Assembly: GCA_039105265.1 (NCBI GenBank)
Contig: JAPFFF010000023.1
Coordinates: 2,232,001 to 2,296,000 of the forward strand
Reading direction: 5' to 3'
DNA from: Tritrichomonas musculus
Lineage: Eukaryota > Parabasalia > Tritrichomonadida > Tritrichomonadidae
Length of the DNA stretch: 64,000 nucleotides
The notes beneath the pieces are model-generated. The model was given only the letters and a program-made list of their open reading frames with translations. It made no database searches and was not told the DNA's origin. Below are positions 33,135 to 41,800 of this stretch, piece by piece. Position 1 is the stretch's first letter; every line of letters begins with the position of its first letter. The translations under genes and the position numbers were made by a program.

Positions 33135-35057
33135 TTACTCATAACCAGCAGGAATACCTCTTTGATAATATCGAACTCCATCTTGAACTGACCAAGTCCA
33201 GTATGTATCTGAGCATACCCACAATTCAGGAGGTGGAGGAGATGATTTTTCACTAATTCTTGGATAAGTTAAATCTGCAATTTGGTCTGGATGCCATAAA
33301 ACATCTCCTTCGTTGTCATGACCTGTATTTTGAGATTCTCCTCTAAAGTCGATAGTTACGGTATGACTTCCTGTATCAATACCATCAAAAACATATCCAG
33401 CATTACCTCTTTCTAACTGGAAGTTAATTCCGAAACTAGTATTGTCAAATGGAGCTGTAATAATCCTCTTTCCTTCCTTAGGGTCTAATGCAGATAAAAG
33501 TTGAGAACCGTTCATGTCTCCAGTGGTATATTCAAGAGTTAATGGACGAGATATTGATTCAACAAATTCTTGGGTAGGTTCTATCATACCATCTAATTCA
33601 TTAGCCATAAGCTGATATTGAACAAATCGCCCATCCCAAGTATTATTCCATTCTGTTTCTGGATACGATTTCTTATTAACGATTAATTTGACATTTTTAT
33701 ATCCGATATTTTGAAAAACTGTACAGTCTTCAGAATGGAAAGGAAACATAACTGTGATGTTTGTAGCATTCCTCAAAGGTATTGTCTTTGATTGTTTAAA
33801 TCCAGAATGGTCAGGATGACCTTCGAATTGATGTCTTGTTAATTCTTGTGCTGGAATAATTATTGGTTCATTGAGGGTTTCCATCAAGGCCTGAATAACA
33901 TCTGGCTTAATACCAAAGCCTGCACAATTTGTTTTGCATTGCCTAATTTCACAGGAATTTTCATTGACTTTCAGAGTTGCTTGAGCGACAGTATACATAA
34001 TCGTTCTTTGTGTTGTTATATTGGTCCTTGCAATTCCTGGCATTGTAGAAATTCCAAAATATGTGTGGTTTGCCACCTTGGCATCAACAGGGATTCCAAA
34101 CACTTTATCAACAGCAGCACAAGTCTTTGCTTCGTTCACGATTATTGCTGGATTATTTATCTGAACAAAATGATTTGTTATTGGAAGAAAGTCGGGAGTT
34201 CCATACTCTACGGCCTTTGTATCCATTGTCCAAAACTTTTTGACTTCAGCAACATGTTTAGGATGAACCTGGCACCAAACTAAGCCGTTTAAGGCAAATT
34301 TGATTTCTTCTTCCATTTCTCCTAAAATTCTATTTGGATAAAGCCTCCAAGCCTGAAGAACAAGCTGGTCTGTGAATGGAATACATAATTTTATTTCGAC
34401 ATCAACTTTCTTGTTTGGAACAAATTTTGCACAACCTGCCGCATCGCCTGTATTGATTTTGAGATCGTCATCTTTTCTGGGGACTTCATCTCCTTTTCCT
34501 GCAGCAAAGAATTTTTCCAATGGAATATAACAACCACAAACATTTGGAGACATCATACAGACATCTTCCCAAAGAGAATGAGAATGTGGATTAGCTTTTT
34601 TGGCATCTTTTCCTCGAATACAGTTATATGCAAAAGACTCTCTGACCATTTCATTTTGATGATAATTATCGACTAACCTTCCATCGACCCAGAAAAATGC
34701 TTCAGAAATTATTTCGACAGCATCTTTAAATCCAACAAAGATATATTGTAAATGCCTATGAGCTTTGTCATAATATAAATGGTCTGGACCATCTAATTCG
34801 AGATTTAATTTTAAGGTAATTTCAATAAAGCCTTTCTCAATTTGAGACATAGTATGAGCTGAATGAGTCATTCGAATTTTCGTTTTTGTGTTTAATCTAA
34901 CTGGTTCATCTTTATCATGGCAGTTTTCTTGAACGATAGAAAAGGTGTTATCTCCGCTGTTTCTTTGAATCAAATTCCTCAATTTATCATTGAAAAAGTT
35001 TAAAACATCTCCTTCATCGTTTCCACGATTCTGATATTGCACGTTTGCGTAGGTCAT
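33135..35057 (-). CDS. Major capsid protein candidate 2, paralogue (640 aa)
   Basis: The start at ATG 35057 (MTYANVQYQNRGNDEGD) is chosen because it aligns with the start of the 31348 product; the upstream extension is not supported. It matches that product throughout, with an insertion of about 55 residues in the middle (FFAAGKGDEVPRKDD and a Lys-rich stretch). Both end with a WVCSDTYW/WICSDTYW segment and a tail containing GIP.GYE/GVPIGYE. Two full-length paralogues side by side could form a two-component capsid lattice, or separate hexon classes. Fold assignment is inferred as for its neighbour; paralogy is plainly visible. Confidence 0.65.
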   Translation of the reverse strand: MTYANVQYQNRGNDEGDVLNFFNDKLRNLIQRNSGDNTFSIVQENCHDKDEPVRLNTKTKIRMTHSAHTMSQIEKGFIEITLKLNLELDGPDHLYYDKAHRHLQYIFVGFKDAVEIISEAFFWVDGRLVDNYHQNEMVRESFAYNCIRGKDAKKANPHSHSLWEDVCMMSPNVCGCYIPLEKFFAAGKGDEVPRKDDDLKINTGDAAGCAKFVPNKKVDVEIKLCIPFTDQLVLQAWRLYPNRILGEMEEEIKFALNGLVWCQVHPKHVAEVKKFWTMDTKAVEYGTPDFLPITNHFVQINNPAIIVNEAKTCAAVDKVFGIPVDAKVANHTYFGISTMPGIARTNITTQRTIMYTVAQATLKVNENSCEIRQCKTNCAGFGIKPDVIQALMETLNEPIIIPAQELTRHQFEGHPDHSGFKQSKTIPLRNATNITVMFPFHSEDCTVFQNIGYKNVKLIVNKKSYPETEWNNTWDGRFVQYQLMANELDGMIEPTQEFVESISRPLTLEYTTGDMNGSQLLSALDPKEGKRIITAPFDNTSFGINFQLERGNAGYVFDGIDTGSHTVTIDFRGESQNTGHDNEGDVLWHPDQIADLTYPRISEKSSPPPPELWVCSDTYWTWSVQDGVRYYQRGIPAGYE

Positions 35058-35138
35058 TTTATTTCTCAGTAAATAAAAAAATAAAACCCAGAATTTTTTT
35101 TTTATCATCTATGAATACATTTTTTTACGTCCAGTAAA

Positions 35139-35450
35139 ATGGCTTTTGGATCTTTCGGAAAGAAAATCAAAGAGGGATGGAATAAAGTTAAGCAATGGGG
35201 TAAAAATACTATAGAGAAAGTAGGAAATGTTGTTAGAAAAGTCGGTTCGACAGCAGGAAATATTGCTGGACAAGTCGGAGATAACCTTGGGAGAGTCGGA
35301 GAATTTGTAGGAGGTTTTGCTCCAGAATTAGGTCAGACAATAGGAGATATAGGAGGTACTATCGGCAAAATTGGAGGTATAGCTTCTGATGTAGCAAGAA
35401 GAATCCCTACGTCAAATGACGGGCCTAATATAACAAAATTTAAGGTTTAA
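35139..35450 (+). CDS. MAFG-family amphipathic, glycine-rich small protein 4 (103 aa)
   Basis: This 103-residue product begins MAFGSFGKKIKEGWNKV, sharing the MAFG[ES]F.KK signature with three other genes. Residues 8-45 form a basic amphipathic helix (KVKQWGKNTIEKVGNVVRK). The rest is glycine-rich with regularly spaced small and hydrophobic residues (GQTIGDIGGTIGKIGG), suggesting membrane interaction. It is divergent from the capsid gene starting at 35057. By composition it recalls membrane-lytic or internal capsid proteins such as adenovirus protein VI, but no homology is claimed. Confidence 0.7.
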   Translation: MAFGSFGKKIKEGWNKVKQWGKNTIEKVGNVVRKVGSTAGNIAGQVGDNLGRVGEFVGGFAPELGQTIGDIGGTIGKIGGIASDVARRIPTSNDGPNITKFKV

Positions 35451-35458
35451 ACCCTGAT

Positions 35459-35593
35459 TTAAGAATACATTTTCATCCATATTTCATCATCTAATGGAGG
35501 TTCTTTTGGAGGGACAATTTTCATTATACGAATTCCTAAGTTAAAGAATTCGATAATTACTAAGCATCCTAACAAAATATTTGTTATAATCAT
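35459..35593 (-). CDS. Small single-span membrane protein (44 aa)
   Basis: ATG 35593 to the stop at 35459 encodes 44 residues: a hydrophobic helix at residues 2-20 (IITNILLGCLVIIEFFN), then a basic turn (IRIMKIVPPKEPP) and a polar acidic end. It is convergent with the MAFG gene ending nine bases away. A short hydrophobic protein next to an amphipathic one suggests a pair acting on membranes during entry or exit. It is short, so support comes from the clean hydrophobic profile and tight packing. Confidence 0.5.
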   Translation of the reverse strand: MIITNILLGCLVIIEFFNLGIRIMKIVPPKEPPLDDEIWMKMYS

Positions 35594-35629
35594 CTTTAAA
35601 TCGCGATAATTATTTTTATTTTTTTTTAA

Positions 35630-36142
35630 ATGAATGTGAATATTATTGAGCCAATTAAAAATTTTATAAAAGAGTTTAATACTATAGACGAATTCAACGC
35701 CTTTTATTCACTACATAAGGACGAAATGGATGCCTTAACAACACACAAATTAAATAAAATGTATTCTGTAAAAGGGTATAGAATCACTAAAATAAAAGGA
35801 GTTTTGATGCTAAAAAGATGGGATACTTCAAAGAATGACGAAGAAGAGAAAATCAAGGAAGAGATAACAAATGCTTCGACCCGAGCTAAAGAAGTCGATG
35901 AATATGTCCGAAATGATTTAAGTAAAAAGATTGAAAATCTCAGTGTTTATAGTCAGCAAATCGAGAACATATATGACGAAATTAAAAAATTAAAAATAGA
36001 AAATTCTTCGTATAAATTCCAGTATGAAAAAATGAAAAAAGATTTAGACAACTCAATAGATGAGATAAAAAATGATTTCCGAAAAATAAAAAGTACAGTC
36101 AACGATATCATCGACTATCTAAATGGAAATAAAAAACAATAA
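35630..36142 (+). CDS. Helical coiled-coil element protein (170 aa)
   Basis: The product MNVNIIEPIKNFIKEFNTID has a globular N-terminal 70 residues that include YSVKGYRITKIKGVLMLKRW. A long coiled coil follows (about 75-165) with words such as VYSQQIENIYDEIKKLKIEN and a basic end NGNKKQ. It converges on the gene at 36173. No family is recognised; an oligomeric virion or scaffold role is possible. Confidence 0.6.
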   Translation: MNVNIIEPIKNFIKEFNTIDEFNAFYSLHKDEMDALTTHKLNKMYSVKGYRITKIKGVLMLKRWDTSKNDEEEKIKEEITNASTRAKEVDEYVRNDLSKKIENLSVYSQQIENIYDEIKKLKIENSSYKFQYEKMKKDLDNSIDEIKNDFRKIKSTVNDIIDYLNGNKKQ

Positions 36143-36172
36143 AAATTTTAAGAAAAATTGAAGTATTTTTAT

Positions 36173-36598
36173 TTACTTATCTTCTTTTGGTTTTTCTTTT
36201 TTTGTATCATCATTCTTTTGGTCCTTGATAGGCAAGAAGTCTTGAATAACTTCATTTAGGTAGTCTGACTCTATGTCAAAGTCGTCAAATGTATCAATAT
36301 CGTCTGTTTCGAGCGTAGGACCCATTCTTTGGTTGTTGTTGTTGTTGGATTCTTCATTCTTGAAGTAAAGCTGCCAGACATCACGCCAGATAAACTTTTC
36401 TTCCTGGTCTTTGTTTATGCTTTTGTCCTTCAGAGTCTCTTCTAGGCGAGCATAATTGTGCCTGGGAACAATTTCGATGAACTTTCTTACTATATCTTTC
36501 TTGAATCCGAAATAGTGATTCTCCCCAGCATATTGAAAGAAGAATTCTTTCTTATTATCAAAAAGCCAGCTTTTGAAGGTCTTTCCATTCTTATGCAT
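36173..36598 (-). CDS. Accessory element protein with host-like initiator (141 aa)
   Basis: The product MHKNGKTFKSWLFDNKKEFF has a globular aromatic N-terminal half (FFFQYAGENHYFGFKKDIV, then KFIWRDVWQLYF), an Asn run, an acidic stretch (ETDDIDTFDDFDIESD) and a charged tail. The ATG is preceded by TCACATCACTAAAATACT (TCA at 36611-36609), the initiator style of the 12.4-17 kb block, although this gene lies 19 kb away beside the inverted copy of the 410-bp repeat. The CCAACACCCTCAGAAAA motif occurs just upstream (about 36659). It therefore looks like a displaced member of the accessory set. The function is unknown. Confidence 0.6.
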   Translation of the reverse strand: MHKNGKTFKSWLFDNKKEFFFQYAGENHYFGFKKDIVRKFIEIVPRHNYARLEETLKDKSINKDQEEKFIWRDVWQLYFKNEESNNNNNQRMGPTLETDDIDTFDDFDIESDYLNEVIQDFLPIKDQKNDDTKKEKPKEDK

Positions 36599-36713
36599 AG
36601 TATTTTAGTGATGTGAATGTCCGACCACTTCACCTCCTAAAATTTTTGCTCAGAAATTCCCAACACCCTCAGAAAAAAATTGAATGAGTCGGCCAATCGT
36701 AAACCTTTGAAAA

Positions 36714-37124
36714 AAAAAAACTTTAGAAAAAATTTTTGAATCCAAAATCTTTTTTGATTTATCTTGGTCAAATCCCAAAAATGGGATCGAAAATGGGATC
36801 GAAATCCCAAAAATGGGATTACCTCAAAAAGACCCTATTTTAGCTGTTTTTTGACCTAAAAAGTGCTCAAATTAGCCTCTTTTTCTAAAAACCCCTACCC
36901 AAATATTATCCCATTTTTAATCCCATTTTTAAAAAAAGATATATATAATATAATATTGTGTTTTCTTAAAATAAATTATGAGAACTCTTCTATAGTTCGT
37001 ATATAATATGTTAGAAATTTTTGGGAGGGCCAAAAATGGGATCAAAAATGGGATCGAAAAAATGGGATTTGCCCTATTTCCCCATACTAAATTTCCTGGG
37101 GCAAAATGACAATCCCAAAAATAG
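36714..37124 (-). repeat. 410-bp GGGAT-rich repeat, copy B (inverted relative to copy A)
   Basis: This is the reverse complement of 18123-18534 with few mismatches, including the iterons GGGATCGAAAATGGGATC and the long A+T centre. It ends just ten bases from the stop codon of the packaging ATPase gene (37134). No coding frame is present in the copy; the rest of the 36599-37133 gap holds only a CCAACACCCTCAGAAAA unit and A-rich DNA. Confidence 0.85.
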
Positions 37125-37133
37125 ATTTTAGTC

Positions 37134-38060
37134 TTATTTTCTTATGAAAGTATCTCCTCCGTCTGTGCATTGTACAATCAACATAGGATGGTCATCTGGG
37201 TTTGTATTCTTTATTTTATTAACTTCATTGTATTTCTCAAAAAATTCATCCCAGTCTAAATTTGAGGCCGACTGACCATATATAAATCGAATTTGCTGTT
37301 TATTGAACCCTGGGAATAAATATAAGGTTGTTATCTCATTTTTGATATGCGGCTTTATACCTTTCCATCCTTGGATTAACAAGAAAAAAGAGACATTATT
37401 ATGACGACATCTTCTGAGTAATTGACTAAAAAATGACTCTTCTGAGGAGAATAATTTTGAGTTGCTGATATCGTCGAATAGGAAAATTGTATGCAAAAAT
37501 TTCTTTTCAAAATTTTCAACATGAAGGACTTCGAATAAATCTTCTTTTTGTTCTTCTGGAATTTCATTTTTTGTTCTTTCTCTACGAATTCTATAATACA
37601 TACTTTTTGCTGTCAAAATTTCGTCTATACAATCTTCAGCATCCTCTTCAGCTACTAAAACAATAGGCATTTCTATCATATTTTTCAAAGTTTGCCAGCT
37701 TTTATCATTTTCTTCACCGTCCTTTGTTATATAAACTAAGAGATGATGAGTCCCCATATAGCCTATTTTAATAATTTCTTCTAGCGCCGTTACGGTTTTA
37801 CCAAGGCTTTGTTTACCGACTATAACATTAACAGAATTATATTTTGTAATAATATCTTTATGTATTGGAGCTATCAAAGCATCTTTATTATCTATCTGTT
37901 TTGCTTTTAATTTTGCCTGAATTTTTTTACGTATATCATTATTAAAACCTTTCTCTTCTTCACCTACTCTCCTTAATTTTTCGCCTAATGTAAGTTGTTT
38001 TGAGCTATTTGGTTCGGTATCAGAGTCAGAATCGGAATAATAATCATAATCACTAGACAT
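37134..38060 (-). CDS. DNA-packaging ATPase, A32/FtsK-HerA type (308 aa)
   Basis: The start at ATG 38060 gives MSSDYDYYSDSDSDTEPN, an acidic serine-rich N terminus; a longer frame overlaps the next gene. Walker A is GKQSLGKT (residues 82-89) in the strand-loop VNVIVGKQSLGKTVTALEE. Walker B is TIFLFDDIS, followed by a sensor-type strand VSFFLLIQGWKGIKPHI. The size and order match the packaging ATPases of Polintons, virophages and poxviruses (A32), which drive genome entry into capsids. It lies in the morphogenesis block, upstream of the capsid genes on the same strand. The motifs make this assignment strong. Confidence 0.82.
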   Translation of the reverse strand: MSSDYDYYSDSDSDTEPNSSKQLTLGEKLRRVGEEEKGFNNDIRKKIQAKLKAKQIDNKDALIAPIHKDIITKYNSVNVIVGKQSLGKTVTALEEIIKIGYMGTHHLLVYITKDGEENDKSWQTLKNMIEMPIVLVAEEDAEDCIDEILTAKSMYYRIRRERTKNEIPEEQKEDLFEVLHVENFEKKFLHTIFLFDDISNSKLFSSEESFFSQLLRRCRHNNVSFFLLIQGWKGIKPHIKNEITTLYLFPGFNKQQIRFIYGQSASNLDWDEFFEKYNEVNKIKNTNPDDHPMLIVQCTDGGDTFIRK

Positions 38061-38100
38061 TTTTTTTTCTTTAATGCAAAAAAATAATTCAATATTGTTT

Positions 38101-38715
38101 TTATTCTTCCTCTTTATCATCATTTTCCTTAGCTTTAGGCTTCTCTTTATCATCATCATCTGACTTGAATCCCTTAGCTGCTTCACGTATAGCATAGGCT
38201 AAAATTTTAGTAATATCTTCTCGGAAATGTTCTTGGTCATCCAACTCTCCTGCCTTACTTTCATCAATAATATTGTCAACAATAATTTGATATTCAAGTT
38301 GGATATTCTTTTTGTTTCGTAATTTGGTCTGTTCTTCTTCTGAATTACAGTTATATTTCTTATATAATTGTTTCAAAACCATTTCTTCCCAGACTATAGG
38401 ATATGCTTTATTAAGTAATCTCATCTTATCTACAGGGATTAAATCGGCAAAATCTGTTTCTGCTAAAGCTTGTTCAGTAGACTTTGAAAGAACATATTTT
38501 TTGAATTTATTGAGGGCGGATAATTTCCTACCGCCTTTTTCTTTCGATAATTCTTTGACCATTTTCTTTAATTCTGCAACTTCACCACCTACTTTATCTT
38601 GCGAAACTTCTATGTATTCGACGGGTTCTGAGACCGTTCTTGACGGGACACGACGAGGTCTGGGCGGTAAACTAGCTTGGTCTTGTGTTTTTCTCCTTAA
38701 GCTTCGAGTAGTCAT
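38101..38715 (-). CDS. Unknown basic/acidic element protein (204 aa)
   Basis: The product MTTRSLRRKTQDQASLPPRP has a basic, proline-rich N terminus with PRPRRVPSRT, a helical middle (VAELKKMVKELSKEKG), and an acidic tail (KSDDDDKEKPKAKENDDKEEE). The Arg-rich start followed by a helical body suggests DNA or capsid-interior binding. It is on the same strand as the ATPase, 40 bp upstream of that gene's start. No family is recognised. Confidence 0.6.
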   Translation of the reverse strand: MTTRSLRRKTQDQASLPPRPRRVPSRTVSEPVEYIEVSQDKVGGEVAELKKMVKELSKEKGGRKLSALNKFKKYVLSKSTEQALAETDFADLIPVDKMRLLNKAYPIVWEEMVLKQLYKKYNCNSEEEQTKLRNKKNIQLEYQIIVDNIIDESKAGELDDQEHFREDITKILAYAIREAAKGFKSDDDDKEKPKAKENDDKEEE

Positions 38716-38792
38716 TTTCTTATTTGCATTGAAAGAAAAAAGTTCAAAATAATTTTTCTTTTTGAGATATCTTCACTTTTTTATTATGCATT

Positions 38793-38858
38793 TTAACGTC
38801 GACGACGTGTAGTAGTAGTACGGCGACGAGAGGTTGTTGTTCTTCTTCTTGCTGGCAT
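38793..38858 (-). CDS. 21-residue Arg/Thr-rich peptide, mu-like core protein candidate
   Basis: ATG 38858 to the TAA at 38793 encodes MPARRRTTTSRRR followed by four Thr and four Arg (21 residues, half arginine). The composition is that of viral protamine-like DNA-condensing peptides such as adenovirus mu (protein X). It lies in an otherwise empty gap between the giant-protein gene and the 204-residue protein gene on the same strand, and its leader (CCTCCAAGTAAAATG) resembles that of the 35139 gene (ACGTCCAGTAAAATG). A short open frame of this composition in such A+T-rich DNA needs sustained C/G-rich codons, so chance is unlikely. Confidence 0.6.
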   Translation of the reverse strand: MPARRRTTTSRRRTTTTRRRR

Positions 38859-38896
38859 TTTACTTGGAGGAAAAAAAATTTTTTTTATCTTTCCAT

Positions 38897-41800
38897 TTAG
38901 ACCTTCATGAGAGCTGCTAATTGTGGATTTTCTAAAATACTTATTGGAATATTATTTGTTTGAATAGGAGGTTGATAAGCAGGTCGAGCAACAGGCATAG
39001 CTCTTCCTTGTTGTCTTTGAATTCTTAAAGGAGCATTTTTCATTTTATTTCTTTGTCGTATTTCCATTAATTTTCTATCTACTTCTTGTTTTGAAGTATT
39101 TCGATTTGGAGTAAAAGTTTCTCTTCTAATTATTTGTCTTCTTGGAGGTGGAGCTCTAGGCATTTGATAATCATCATCTAAAGAAGGTCCTGCCAGAAAT
39201 ACTTTTGACTCTACAGGTCGAACAACAGGCATTTGAGGAATAACTTCCGGCATTCTCACAGCATATAACGGAGCATCTTTACGGGCTCTAGTAGGTAATT
39301 CTACTATTCCAGAACTTGTTCGAATCTTCGTTTTTTGGTCTATTGGAATAGGCAATAAATTCCCTGTCTGAGGCATTTTGGGAGTTTTTATTGTGGTTAA
39401 AGTAGGTTCTTGATATTCTTCTAATTTATCTGTTATTGAAGCAATTTTTTCAATCGGATTATTATCTTTAACTAACATTACAGGAGAAGTTATTGGCTTA
39501 ATAACTGGTAAATCTTCATCATTATCATCATCATCTTCTGGCCATTTTTCTTCTGGTTCTTCTGCTTTGACATTAAATAATGAGGATGGTCCAGGAGAAG
39601 GTTTTGGTGATGTTGCAGGATAAGAATCTTTCTTTAATCTTTGAGCTCTTTGTTTATCTAATATCCATCTCCTTAGAGATACAGGAGGGGCAAATTTATT
39701 CGAAGGAACAAGGGGTTTTGTAAAATCATTAACTTTAGGTTTGAGAGGATTATCATCGTCATCAGAGCCAGAATCAAATTTAGATTTTAATGAAAATAAT
39801 GAATCTGAAGCAGGTTTAGGGGTATCTCTATTAAATCCTGTCAATCTTAGAGGGGCATTAGCTCTTGTTAAATCTCCTATACCACTTTTATTGACTTCCA
39901 TTCCTGGTCTTGAAAATGTTGTAGGGTTTGTTGTTGAATTTGTTGATGGAGTTAAAGGATTTGTTTGTCTTTGAGCATTTAAAGCAGAAAATCGTAAAGG
40001 CTGACCGACAGTTCCTCCAAATGTAGACCCTGAATTAAATCCTCCTCCTACCGAATTACTTTTTTGATTATCTTTTTCCCTTTGCTTTTCTTCTAAATCT
40101 CTTTTTTCATCATCAAGAGCTTGTTTAGCATTTTCAAATTCCATATTTTTATATTTATCGATAGTGATTTCCGACATCCCTAATTTCCTTCTCATTCTAT
40201 TTATATCATTAATTTTAGGGTTTAAAACATTCTTTTGTTTCTTATCTTCAGCATCTTTTTCTTGGAATTTCTTGAGTAATTCTTGAAATTGAACATATTG
40301 TTGCTGTAAATTTTGCTCTAAGACATCGACATTATTATTTGTTGATTTAACTAATTCATATTCAAATTTTTTCTCATCAAGGTTTAATGTCGTAGGTATT
40401 TCATATTTCATAGTCTTCATTTCTTTAATCATTTTTCGAATCGGCTTACAAAATTTTTCGATTCTCAAGAACCTTTCAGCATCATCAACATTTGGATAAA
40501 TTTTTGTTACTTCATCTAATTTTGTTATTGCTTCTCCTGAAATTTCATTATATTCTTTGAAATGTGGGTCTAAAAATTTGTCTCTAGACTCTAATACTAA
40601 TTTCTTTAATTCTGGCAGTATTTCATCTATCTTTTCAACGGTAAAATTCTCAACCCCTGATAGGCCAAAATCATTTATTATTTTCTCTGTTGTTAATCCT
40701 GGCTCACTTCTCTTGTTTGCGATATAATTATAGTCTTGAAGGAGAGGCAAAACTCTAACATTAAAATAAGCTGTTGTCCAATTTCCTTCTTCAGAACATA
40801 ATTCTTTTAAGTTATTTTGGTCATATTTTTTACCAAATTTTTCGTTAAATTCTTTGATATTATCCAAAGTCTTCATAATAATTTTGATATCTTTTTCGGT
40901 ATTAGCATATTCTTGAAGTTTTTCTTTTGTAATTTTATTACTCATCAAGGCATTTTCCTTTGTTTCTTTGTCTAGTTTGTCATCGAAATTATCTACCCAA
41001 CCTCTCCATTTATCTACTTTCTTCATTTTTTTCGGGTTTGCTATGAAAGAATCAAAGTTTTGAATGATACTTGGGGTTTGACCTTTTGACTTCTCATATT
41101 TCATCTTCACAACATTCAAATCTAAATATTGTCTGAGCGATGCTAAATCAAAATTCCATCTCTTCAAAAGAGTATTCATGGAATAATTTTTGCCTGATAA
41201 TTCATTAAAATCTAACCTTAATTCTTCACATAACAAAAAAGCTCTTGCTTCAAAGGCATTTCCTTTTGCACTTTTCAAACCATCTACAGTACCATATTTT
41301 TCAACATCTAGATTATCTTTTGTTCTTTTTTCCATTTCCTCAAGTTCTTTTTTGATAGTAGACCAATCATATTTGACAACCTCAGATAAATATTTTTTCA
41401 AATCTTTTCCTGAATATTCTTTGAAAGTATAGTTATTTATATCATCTATTTCTGGCATTTTATCTGTATCATTAATTTGGTCATACTTTTCTTTAAGCTC
41501 TAATATTTCGAGATGTAAATTTAAATCTTCTGGCTTATCATATTTTCTTAATAACGTTTCTTGAGTTTCATAATCTAAATTCAAATTTTTCATTTTATCT
41601 TTGATATCGTCTTGTGAAGATGCCCTTTCATTAGATTTTGCTTTTGTAATATCTCTAAGCATTTCATCGATAAGCGGGTCTAATTTTGTAGAGAAGATGA
41701 TTTCTTTTGTCTTTTGATTCTTAGGGAATAATGAATTTCGATAAAAGATTAAGAGTTCTGCTATTGCTTTCTTAGCTTTTGGATATTTATTCTTGTTATC

